DNA of 42,665 bases from an uncultured Bacilli bacterium (GTDB taxonomy: Bacteria > Bacillota_I > Bacilli_A > RFN20 > CAG-826), in NCBI GenBank assembly GCA_944375905.1, contig CALWAS010000014.1, forward strand, positions 1 through 42,665, given 5' to 3'. The notes beneath the pieces were generated by a model that ran no database searches, was not told where the DNA came from, and was given only the letters and a program-made list of their open reading frames with translations. Of the stretch, positions 1 to 6,615 are shown piece by piece (position 1 is the first letter of the stretch; every line of letters starts with the position of its first letter). Made by a program: the position numbers and the translations under genes.

Positions 1-314
1 TTCTTAAACCGGAGGATTTCCAAAAGGTCGTCGACCATGAAAAAGAACGCACAACCAAACTCGATTACATCAAAGACGTCATTGGCAAGGTCATGATGAG
101 TGGTCTTCGCGAACGCTCGAAAAAAACAAAGTCCGATGCAGAGACGAAAGACTTCCACAAGTTCATCAACACCATCATTGCGCACAACAAGAAGGATATG
201 AGCGGATTGTCCGACGATCAGCTCAATTCGGTTTATCGCCTTGCTAAGCGCCTTGAAGGGATGTTGCCTTCCATCGAAGCGAAATGCAAAGCAGCGGAGG
301 AGGGAGATAAATGA
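1..314 (+). CDS. 3' end of an unknown gene (partial)
   Basis: The reading frame is open from base 3 to the TGA at 312-314, so the gene starts outside the window. About 103 residues are visible. They are highly charged, rich in Lys, Glu and Asp, and look largely helical; no signal peptide, membrane segment or known motif is seen. The next start codon (ATG at 311) overlaps its stop by the ATGA arrangement common in this genome, so it was probably translated together with the exonuclease-like fragment that follows. The function is not recognised. Confidence 0.6.
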   Translation, partial: LKPEDFQKVVDHEKERTTKLDYIKDVIGKVMMSGLRERSKKTKSDAETKDFHKFINTIIAHNKKDMSGLSDDQLNSVYRLAKRLEGMLPSIEAKCKAAEEGDK

Positions 315-415
315 ATTATGTCTTCTTCGATACACAGTGCACCTCGGCCCACCATCTTGATTTCATCCGAGCTGCCTATGTTTACTATGGCGGTTTTCGT
401 TTTCAATGGATCTAA
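311..415 (+). pseudogene. remnant of the N-terminus of a 3'-5' exonuclease-like protein
   Basis: A 34-codon frame starts at the ATG overlapping the previous stop and ends at TAA 413-415. It begins MNYVFFDTQC, which resembles the first strand of DEDD-type exonucleases (usually FFDTEC or FFDIEC, with the first catalytic Asp and Glu). Here Glu is Gln, and a motif like YVYYGGF follows, where relatives have a strand after a short loop. The stop comes far before the other catalytic motifs. I read this as a decayed or truncated gene; the family assignment is inference from a short stretch and could be wrong. Confidence 0.35.
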
Positions 416-972
416 GCGACGTCATCAGAAAACAGCAGGATTAAATTTCGACAATTGTTCTATAACGCAGGCGCTCGGTTAGTTAGCAGGACGATACTTC
501 GCAGTCGGCCTGCATTACGCGCTCATGAGCCCAGATTCGATTCCAAATACCGTGTTTCTGCTGTCACATCTATTTTCTTAGCGTTGGATTTCCTTTCGAG
601 CATCCTTTATTTAACCCTGACAAACTTGAACGAAAACCAAAGATTCTTCCTAAAGTGTTGCTTTCCGCTCTTTTGCGTTACTGCTTCGGTTGAATTCCTT
701 GTTTCCGGACCATCGCAACGTTTTGCTCTATCCAGGTTTCAAAGATTGATGTGATTTTGGAATGGGATTCTTCTGGGCAGATTCTCGCCATAACTAGAAA
801 TGGGAAGGCAAAAAGATCTCGATAACCGGGATTTACGCTTCCGATACAATGGCGTTATTGTCCTTTATTCTAGGTGCGGGGTAGCCTTATCAGCAAAACA
901 AAGATTTATTCCGGTGAACGTCATATGACCGTTACTGAGGAGTATGAGGGTGGCTTTCGCTAGCGCTCGCTA
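416..972. other. gene-poor, probably degenerate stretch
   Basis: No convincing gene is seen on either strand. Base composition is more AT-rich than the flanking genes. The longest open frame (455-754, 99 codons) has no Shine-Dalgarno, no recognised motif and composition unlike the real genes here. No tRNA-like or repeat structure is apparent apart from a short palindrome (TAGCGCTCGCTA, 961-972 and just upstream). It lies between a truncated gene and a toxin-antitoxin pair, so decayed accessory DNA is the likely origin. Confidence 0.5.
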
Positions 973-1015
973 AAGAGAAAAACAAAACTGCATCTTCAAG
1001 ATGTACATGAAGTGC
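973..1015 (-). terminator. probable terminator of the AbiE operon
   Basis: Read on the minus strand just after the toxin stop, GCACTTCA and TGAAG-A-TGC form an 8-bp stem with one bulged A and a 9-base loop. A T-rich run (AGTTTTGTTTTTCTCTTT) follows. The position 10 bases after the stop codon fits an intrinsic terminator. Confidence 0.5.
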
Positions 1016-1025
1016 TGCGTTTTTC

Positions 1026-1961
1026 TTATTCGAAGAGACCAAGATTGATGATTTTTTCGAGAATCCCGGAAGCCTCCTCATAGGATGGTGGGTCCTTTTC
1101 AAAGACGATGCCGAGCGTGACGGTATTGTAATCGTCCTCGTAGAAGTGGTTGTGCAGCATTGCCTGGTAAAGGGCATTCATGGAGACCCCGTCGTTCGCC
1201 GAATAGGCGCGGTCCATCTTCTTCCGTTCCTGAAAGACGGTCTTGGCGAGTTCACGGAAATCTGAGTTGTTGTAATCAACCTGTTTCGATATCTGATAAA
1301 CATCGTAGATGTGTCTTGAGTTCCGTCTGGCTTTCTTCTCGAGGTAGTAGTCGCAAAGGGCGCACATCTTGTCGACGGCGGTCCGCTCTATGTTTTGGGT
1401 CAAGACGGGGAAGGGGAGCAGCCCATATCGCTCCGCCAACTCTTGGAACCCAGTGTCGAGCAAGTATTCCCCGATGTAGGAGACGACGGTCCTCTCCTCG
1501 ACCGGGAAGGGTTTAGAAATCAACGTGGACTCGACCTTGATCTGCCGGTTGAGGCGGCCGTCTTTGAAGAGGACAGCGTCGAGGCTTTGGCTGTAGCAGT
1601 AGTATTTTGGGGATGAGGTTTCGCGTAGCTCTGGCTCTTTTTCGAACCCCATCTTCTTCAGCGCCCTCTTCACCGGCAAGGATAGGAGGGAGCGGTAATC
1701 GTCGCGGGTGAAAGAGGAGTCACTGATGTCCTTCGACACCACGCTCAGGTCGAGGTCTTCCGAGAAGCGGCTTATCGTCTGGTAGGCCTTCGAGAGGGAA
1801 GTTCCTCCCTTGAAGATGATGCTCGGGTTCTCCTCCTTGATCCTCCGCAACGCCTCGATGACGTAGAGGTCCTTCTCAACAGCGGCCTCGGGCACCCCGC
1901 AGTGTTTCGCGGCGTTGACGACCAGGCCACGGAAGATTTCCTTATCCTTCCATAGCTCCAT
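1026..1961 (-). CDS. AbiEii-type nucleotidyltransferase toxin
   Basis: Toxin half of a type IV (AbiE-like) toxin-antitoxin pair; family members are nucleotidyltransferases, and the studied relatives act on tRNA ends. The 311-residue product shows the family landmarks: EKD near residues 29-31, KGGTSLSK at 51-58 (nucleotide-binding loop), the metal-binding pair D69/D71 in SEDLDLSV, a conserved K198 in the TAVDKM stretch, and RHIYD at 216-220. The ATG at 1961 lies inside the end of the antitoxin gene (20-base overlap) and has a good ribosome site, GGAGGA, 8 bases upstream. Length is normal for the family and no key residue is missing, so it is likely active. Transcription comes from the antitoxin promoter. 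Confidence 0.9.
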   Translation of the reverse strand: MELWKDKEIFRGLVVNAAKHCGVPEAAVEKDLYVIEALRRIKEENPSIIFKGGTSLSKAYQTISRFSEDLDLSVVSKDISDSSFTRDDYRSLLSLPVKRALKKMGFEKEPELRETSSPKYYCYSQSLDAVLFKDGRLNRQIKVESTLISKPFPVEERTVVSYIGEYLLDTGFQELAERYGLLPFPVLTQNIERTAVDKMCALCDYYLEKKARRNSRHIYDVYQISKQVDYNNSDFRELAKTVFQERKKMDRAYSANDGVSMNALYQAMLHNHFYEDDYNTVTLGIVFEKDPPSYEEASGILEKIINLGLFE

Positions 1962-2589
1962 AGAGCAGTTCCTCCAATCCGACTTTCCTCTTCACCCCTC
2001 GCGGGAGCGAATCGTATGTTTTTCTTATCTGCGTTTCAGTGACCGAGTTTTTCTTAAACCATGCCTCGATGGCAGGCTTCACGTCCATGATTTCTTTTAT
2101 TTTGGACCGAGCGAGCATGTCGACGACGGGGAGAACGAAGGCATTTTCTTTTGTGACTTTGACGTAAGGCTTCCGCAGGTAGTAGCGCGACGACCCAATT
2201 TCAATGATTCTTCCCCGGCTTTTTTCAATGCTGCTGACGATTTCGACCGTTCCCGGGATGTCGTCGGATAGCCCCAAGCCGTTTAGGAAGGAAAGCCCCG
2301 AGATGTAACCAATCGGCTTTTTCTCCGTCCCGATGTAACGGCTCCTGACGTATTCCGAGGTCGGGGTGCCGTAGCGGATCCCCGTCCCCTTGATCTCCTT
2401 TAGGAAGCAGTAGGATCCCTGGGCGATCCTCCCTATCATTGGGTTTTTCTTTTTGCATTCGCGCGTGAGAAACATCACGATCCTCGGGCTCCCCCAAGAG
2501 GAGAAGAAGGGATCCTTCGACAGGGACGCCACCGTGAAGTAGGGGGTCTTACTGTAGTTTTGTTCCAGCACTCTCATCGTTCCGTTCAT
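1942..2589 (-). CDS. AbiEi-like antitoxin (DUF6088-type)
   Basis: First gene of the toxin-antitoxin operon. The 215-residue protein matches the AbiEi/DUF6088 pattern in context and layout: an N-terminal winged-helix-like segment (roughly residues 10-75, containing GSPRIVMFLTRECKK and KGTGIRYGTPTS), then a domain of mixed strands and a C-terminal helical part. Family members neutralise the toxin and repress their own promoter by binding inverted repeats, and such a repeat lies just upstream (2632-2658). ATG 2589 lies 9 bases from the -10 box and has no Shine-Dalgarno, implying a nearly leaderless start; the ATG at 2577 is an alternative. The sequence is divergent, so the call rests heavily on position beside AbiEii. 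Confidence 0.75.
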   Translation of the reverse strand: MNGTMRVLEQNYSKTPYFTVASLSKDPFFSSWGSPRIVMFLTRECKKKNPMIGRIAQGSYCFLKEIKGTGIRYGTPTSEYVRSRYIGTEKKPIGYISGLSFLNGLGLSDDIPGTVEIVSSIEKSRGRIIEIGSSRYYLRKPYVKVTKENAFVLPVVDMLARSKIKEIMDVKPAIEAWFKKNSVTETQIRKTYDSLPRGVKRKVGLEELLYGAMEG

Positions 2590-2598
2590 GGCGGATAC

Positions 2599-2626
2599 AT
2601 TATTGCATGACTGATTTTGCTGTCAA
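2599..2626 (-). promoter_or_regulatory. promoter of the AbiE operon
   Basis: On the minus strand a perfect -35 TTGACA (2621-2626) is followed after 16 bases by AATAAT (2599-2604), a 5/6 match to the -10 box. The predicted transcript would start about 3 bases before the antitoxin ATG at 2589. Confidence 0.75.
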
Positions 2627-2631
2627 TAGAA

Positions 2632-2658
2632 TTAACATTTACGTGTAAATGAAATTAA
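2632..2658. promoter_or_regulatory. inverted repeat, probable AbiEi operator
   Basis: TTAA-CATTTA-CGTG-TAAATG-(AAA)-TTAA: the 6-bp inner arms are perfect with a 4-base centre, and TTAA flanks both sides. It lies immediately upstream of the -35 box. AbiEi antitoxins are known to autoregulate through inverted repeats at their promoter, so an operator is the natural reading. Confidence 0.6.
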
Positions 2659-2686
2659 CAATAATAAATAAAAACTAGCGATGAGC

Positions 2687-2789
2687 TGAAGTGGACCCCA
2701 AGTCAAGTAGTTGACATGGGGTCCGCTTCACGTGGATGTGAGCCTTTTTGTTTTCCCCTTATCGACTACTTGACATGGGGTCCGCTTCA
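2687..2789. repeat. palindromic debris resembling IS3-family ends
   Basis: TGAAGTGGACCCC (2687-2699) faces GGGGTCCGCTTCA (2718-2730) with one mismatch, and an inner GTCAA/TTGAC stem lies between them. A second right-hand copy follows: 21 bases at 2711-2731 recur exactly at 2770-2790. The 25 bases at 2687-2711 are also an inverted copy, with 2 mismatches, of 2765-2789. TG...CA tips and a GGACCCC(A) core followed by a TTGACA-like stretch resemble IS3 (IS150-group) terminal repeats. No transposase is present and I see no target duplication. Confidence 0.6.
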
Positions 2790-2807
2790 CTTTGAGGCTT
2801 CCTTCTT

Positions 2808-3989
2808 TTATTTGAGAAGGGTAACGATTTCGCGTTGGCGTCCGGCGACGACGATCGGCTTCCTGTTTCTTATTAGGACATCGGTTTCGCTCCTCATCCC
2901 GAATTCGGGAAGGTAGATGCCGGGCTCAAGAGAGAAGGAATTGCCGTCGATGATGGCCCTCGTGTCGTGCGATTCGTAATCGTCCATGTTCACGCCCGGG
3001 CCATGGGGCGAGGCATCGTCTTTGATCGAATGGCCGGTTCGGTGGGTGAAATAGGGGAGGAAGCCCGATTTCCCGATCCGTTCCCTTACCAGGCGATCTA
3101 CTTCATAGCCCTTGACTTCGCGCCTTGGAAGCTCCGTTTCGAGAAAGGCGAGCGCCCCGTCGATGGCATCGACGAGGACGGCGAAGGGAACCTTCATTTT
3201 ATCCGGGACTTCCTTGCCGGCGTAAGCCATCCACGTTATGTCGCCATAGACGGATCCAGGCTTCTTTTCCTTGGCCCACATGTCGATGAGTATGAGATCT
3301 CCTTCGACTATCGGGGAGTGGCGTTCCTTGGTCGGCTGGTAATGCGGATTCGAAGCGTTGGCGTTGACGGCGACGATCGGGAGATCGTCATAGACGAGCC
3401 CCTCTTCGGCAAAGCGCTTGCCGATGAACGACTGGATGGCGTATTCGTCGCATTCTTTTCCGTTTCCAAGCGATTCGGCAATTTTCATGAAGGCCTCGTC
3501 TTTGATTGATAGCAGTTTCTCGGCCGCCCTTTTTTGGCTGGCTTCCCCCCTTTCGTCGATGGTGGCGATGAGGGCGTTGAGCAGATTGGCGGATGAAACG
3601 ATTTCCTTTCCTAGTCCCTTGACGAAGTCGACGGATCCGTAGTCGGCAAGCGATACCCGCGGCAGAAGTCCGGCTTCGGAAACGTCCATGAGGACAGTCG
3701 ACACATCCGAAAGGGAACTCGAAAGAAGGGAAAGGTAGCCTTTCCAATCGGGATAGGAAACGATCTTGAAGGAAGAAAGCCGCGGATCGGCTCTCAAGAA
3801 GGGATAGTCCAAGGTCTGGGCGATGATGGTCGATCCCTTCGGCTTGAAGAGGAAGGCGACCTTTCTCGTGAGCATGAGCCCGGCGGTAAACGATTTGAGG
3901 AGCGGGTTGGCGTTTTCGTAATCGAGCGATAGATAGGCGCCAACGTGGTGTTCGGCTAGAAATGATTCGATGAATAGTTGGGTTTCCAT
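2808..3989 (-). CDS. M24-family metallopeptidase (Xaa-Pro aminopeptidase-like)
   Basis: Cytoplasmic dinuclear-metal peptidase expected to release N-terminal residues, typically before proline. The 393-residue protein has a creatinase-like N-terminal domain (about 1-150) and a pita-bread catalytic domain with all five metal ligands visible: D236 (LILIDMW), D250 (YGDITW), H320 (RTGHS), E355 (SLEPG) and E368 (MRSETD). The frame stays open far upstream, across the divergent glycosidase gene. I chose ATG 3989 because the product then begins like its family and a TAAAAT box sits 7 bases before it (3997-4002). It is transcribed away from the GH2 gene with only 39 bases between the two start codons. 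No signal peptide is present. Confidence 0.9.
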   Translation of the reverse strand: METQLFIESFLAEHHVGAYLSLDYENANPLLKSFTAGLMLTRKVAFLFKPKGSTIIAQTLDYPFLRADPRLSSFKIVSYPDWKGYLSLLSSSLSDVSTVLMDVSEAGLLPRVSLADYGSVDFVKGLGKEIVSSANLLNALIATIDERGEASQKRAAEKLLSIKDEAFMKIAESLGNGKECDEYAIQSFIGKRFAEEGLVYDDLPIVAVNANASNPHYQPTKERHSPIVEGDLILIDMWAKEKKPGSVYGDITWMAYAGKEVPDKMKVPFAVLVDAIDGALAFLETELPRREVKGYEVDRLVRERIGKSGFLPYFTHRTGHSIKDDASPHGPGVNMDDYESHDTRAIIDGNSFSLEPGIYLPEFGMRSETDVLIRNRKPIVVAGRQREIVTLLK

Positions 3990-3996
3990 GGCTTTT

Positions 3997-4022
3997 ATTT
4001 TATACCTATCGATGGGTAGAAT
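3997..4022. promoter_or_regulatory. back-to-back -10 boxes of the M24 and GH2 genes
   Basis: Minus strand: TAAAAT at 3997-4002, 7 bases before ATG 3989. Plus strand: TAGAAT at 4017-4022, 6 bases before GTG 4029. Clear -35 boxes are not visible for either. Both spacings would put the transcript start at or next to the start codon. Confidence 0.55.
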
Positions 4023-4028
4023 ATTTTC

Positions 4029-5789
4029 GTGGATAGCGAAAGAAAAGAACGAAAGCCTGAACTTCCGGAAATCCCTCTTTCCGAGCACCCGGATCCTTAT
4101 TTCGAGCGGCCCGGGTATTTCTCGCTCAACGGCGATTGGTCGTTCCAAATGGGGAAGGATCCGTCCTTTCCAAAGGAACTCAAGGAAACTATAACGGTTC
4201 CCTTTGCCGTCGAATCTCGGCTTTCGGGAATCGGACGCAAGGTCATGCCCGACGATTGGCTCTTTTACAAGAAGGAGATCCATTTTCCTTCCGAGTTCGT
4301 AGGCAGGGCAGGGCGAATCGTCTTCACGGCCGTGGACCAAGTGGCCGACGTTTTCATCGACGGAAAGAAGGCGGCTCACCATGCCGGCGGCTATCTTCCT
4401 TTCGAGGCGATGATTAGCGAGGTCAAGCCGACGATGGAGCTCTCGCTCATCGTCCACGATGATACGAGGAGCGAAGTCTACCCGCGCGGAAAGCAATCGC
4501 TAAAGCCGGGCGGCATATGGTATACCGCCACGAGCGGCATCTACGGACCGGTTTACTTCGAGTCCTTTCCACGCGCCGGGCATATAAAAAACATTTTCCT
4601 CTTTCCGGACTTTGATAGGAAAATGCTTCAAATCAAGGCCGAAATTGCAGGCGTTTTTTCGCCGATTGTCCTTGAATGCTACATAAAGGACCACAAGGTC
4701 GGCGAGGCGACGATCGGCCCTTCGCTCCGGGCCGAGATCGATCATTCCGGCGACTTCTTTCCATGGTCGGCCGAAAACCCTTCGCTCTATCGCTACGTGG
4801 CCAAGATGGGCAGAGACGAAGTCAGGGGCGTCTATTCCTTCCGAAAGGTCGAGCGAAGAAAAATCGGGCGCTTTGAACGCATCTTGCTAAACGGCAACCC
4901 CATCTTTCTCAACGGGCTTCTCGATCAGGGCTATAACCAAGAAGGCGGTCTTACCTATCCATCCTATCAGGCGATGGAAGACGACATCCGCTTTGCGAAG
5001 AGCCTTGGCTACAACTACCTTCGCAAACACATAAAAATCGAGCCCCGGCGCTTTTACTATCTTTGTGACAAAATCGGAATCTACGTCGGCCAGGATTTCG
5101 TCAACGGCGGCTCGAAGTACTCTTTTGCCTACATGGCGCTCCGCCCCTTCCTGAACTTCGACGTCGATGATCTCACCCATTCCCATTTGGGCAGGAAGAA
5201 CCCCGAAAGCCGGGCGTTCTTCGAAAACTCGATGGAGCCGACGGTTGCCTATCTTTTCCCGTCTTCCTCCATTCTCGTTTGGACGCTATTCAACGAGGGG
5301 TGGGGCCAATTCGACAGCGATCGGCTTGCCGCTTATTTGAAAAGCCTCGATCCGACCCGGCTCATCGATGCCACTTCGGGGTGGTATGACAAGGGGTCGG
5401 GCGACTTTTCCAGCCACCATGTCTATTTTAGGAAGGTGCGGATCAGGAACGACGGGCGTCGCATCCTTGCCTTAAGCGAGTTCGGCGGCTATTCCTGCCG
5501 CGAGAAAGGCCATTGCTTTTCAAAAAAGAGCTTTGGCTATCGTTTCTTCAAAAACGACGAGCGGCTTTCCGAGGCCATCGAAAAACTATACCTTCGCGAA
5601 ATCGAGCCCCTGGTTAGGGAAGAAGGGCTGTCGGTCCTCGTCTATACGGAGCTAAGCGACGTTGAGGAAGAGGTCAACGGCCTTGTTACCTTCGACCGAG
5701 AAAAGGCAAAGGTCGACCCTTCTAAAATGAAAGCAATCATGCAGCGCCTCGAGCACTCGTTCGAACAATCGGTCAAGGAGAGACGTTGA
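4029..5789 (+). CDS. glycoside hydrolase family 2 protein (beta-galactosidase/glucuronidase type)
   Basis: Retaining beta-glycosidase of 586 residues, shorter than LacZ and closer to the compact GH2 enzymes. An N-terminal jelly-roll sugar-binding domain (about 20-190) contains YFSLNGDWSF and the DQVADVFIDGK stretch, an Ig-like domain follows (about 195-275), and the TIM barrel carries the acid/base E423 in LFNEGWGQ and the nucleophile E484 in ALSEFGGYS. No signal peptide is present, so it acts inside the cell on imported glycosides; which sugar cannot be told. GTG 4029 is the chosen start, 6 bases after a TAGAAT box and without a Shine-Dalgarno sequence. The next gene starts within its stop codon (TGATG), so the two are co-translated. 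Confidence 0.88.
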   Translation: MDSERKERKPELPEIPLSEHPDPYFERPGYFSLNGDWSFQMGKDPSFPKELKETITVPFAVESRLSGIGRKVMPDDWLFYKKEIHFPSEFVGRAGRIVFTAVDQVADVFIDGKKAAHHAGGYLPFEAMISEVKPTMELSLIVHDDTRSEVYPRGKQSLKPGGIWYTATSGIYGPVYFESFPRAGHIKNIFLFPDFDRKMLQIKAEIAGVFSPIVLECYIKDHKVGEATIGPSLRAEIDHSGDFFPWSAENPSLYRYVAKMGRDEVRGVYSFRKVERRKIGRFERILLNGNPIFLNGLLDQGYNQEGGLTYPSYQAMEDDIRFAKSLGYNYLRKHIKIEPRRFYYLCDKIGIYVGQDFVNGGSKYSFAYMALRPFLNFDVDDLTHSHLGRKNPESRAFFENSMEPTVAYLFPSSSILVWTLFNEGWGQFDSDRLAAYLKSLDPTRLIDATSGWYDKGSGDFSSHHVYFRKVRIRNDGRRILALSEFGGYSCREKGHCFSKKSFGYRFFKNDERLSEAIEKLYLREIEPLVREEGLSVLVYTELSDVEEEVNGLVTFDREKAKVDPSKMKAIMQRLEHSFEQSVKERR

Positions 5790-6574
5790 TGCCCATCAAA
5801 GCTGCCTTTTTCGACATCGATTGGACCATCTTCGACCACGATAGACAAGACTGGGATTGGCCATCCATCAAGGCAATCGCGGAACTTAAGAAGAAAGGAG
5901 TCGATTCTTTCCTCGCGACCGCGAGGCCCCTTGATTCCATCACTGAGTTAGGCGCCTTCGACCTCGGGATCGAATGGCGAGGGTATGTATCGTCGGCCGG
6001 CGCCTACTCCGTGGTCGACGGAAAGACGGTGAAGGAGTTCCTCATCGATGAGGAAAGTGCCGTCTCGTTTCTGCGCTTCATTCGCTTCCTTGGCATCGGT
6101 TGCGAGATCGTCTATGAGAGGGAGTGCCATTTCTTCGGCATCGATACGCCTTTTTCCAATTCGTACTACAAAGAGTTCCATGAAACCAAGCGTCTTTCGA
6201 GCGCAGGCAGGCCCCGCGCCCAGAATGTCGTCGGATTCAATCTTTTCGCCGGCCCGGAGTACGATGCTCTCTTCGCTAGGAAATTCCCGAATCTCCATTT
6301 CAAGAGATACGCCCCGTTCGGCGTCGACGTGATGAGCTGCCTTCGCGAGAAAAGCGACGGCATCAAGGCAGTGCTCGACTATTGCGGCTATTCAAAAGAA
6401 GAAGCGATTGCCTTCGGGGACGGCGTCCAGGACATCCCGATGGCCTCTTCCGCCCGCTTTGTTGCCATGGGAAACGCCAGCGACGAAGTCAAGGCGGCAG
6501 CCGACGAAATAGCCCCTCCGGTCGCCGAGAGCGGCGTCTATCGCCATCTAAAGCAAATCGGGTTGGCCGATTAG
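5789..6574 (+). CDS. HAD-superfamily phosphatase (Cof-type)
   Basis: Cytoplasmic phosphohydrolase of 261 residues, probably acting on a sugar phosphate or similar small metabolite. Motif I is DIDWT (D9, D11), motif II lies near FLATARP, and motif III/IV is FGDGVQDIPM near the C-terminus; the cap between them is of the Cof/type II kind. The usual glycine of DxDGT is tryptophan here, which leaves the catalytic aspartates intact. ATG 5789 shares its first base with the GH2 stop and has AAGGAG 8 bases upstream, a clear internal ribosome site in a two-gene unit. The pairing suggests dephosphorylation linked to glycoside use, but that is inference. Confidence 0.85.
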   Translation: MPIKAAFFDIDWTIFDHDRQDWDWPSIKAIAELKKKGVDSFLATARPLDSITELGAFDLGIEWRGYVSSAGAYSVVDGKTVKEFLIDEESAVSFLRFIRFLGIGCEIVYERECHFFGIDTPFSNSYYKEFHETKRLSSAGRPRAQNVVGFNLFAGPEYDALFARKFPNLHFKRYAPFGVDVMSCLREKSDGIKAVLDYCGYSKEEAIAFGDGVQDIPMASSARFVAMGNASDEVKAAADEIAPPVAESGVYRHLKQIGLAD

Positions 6575-6600
6575 TTCTACCAACCGCGCGCATACGTGAG

Positions 6601-6606
6601 TAAAAT
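6601..6606 (+). promoter_or_regulatory. -10 box of the polyamine operon
   Basis: TAAAAT lies 9 bases before ATG 6616. No good -35 box and no Shine-Dalgarno are seen. A GGTTGG/CCAACC inverted repeat (6561-6585) lies upstream, spanning the end of the preceding gene; it lacks a T-run, so it is not a normal terminator. Confidence 0.5.
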
Positions 6607-6615
6607 GACCCGGCA

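Noticed and set aside
455-754. 99-codon open frame as a real gene
   Set aside because: No ribosome site, no promoter, no motif, and composition unlike neighbouring genes.
3990-4496. N-terminal extension of the M24 peptidase frame by 169 codons
   Set aside because: It runs antisense through the GH2 gene, has no family similarity, and the TAAAAT box and family-like N-terminus support ATG 3989.
6561-6585. GGTTGG/CCAACC inverted repeat as a terminator
   Set aside because: The stem is perfect but there is no T-run, and the stop codon of the HAD gene lies in the loop. Left as a structure of unknown role.
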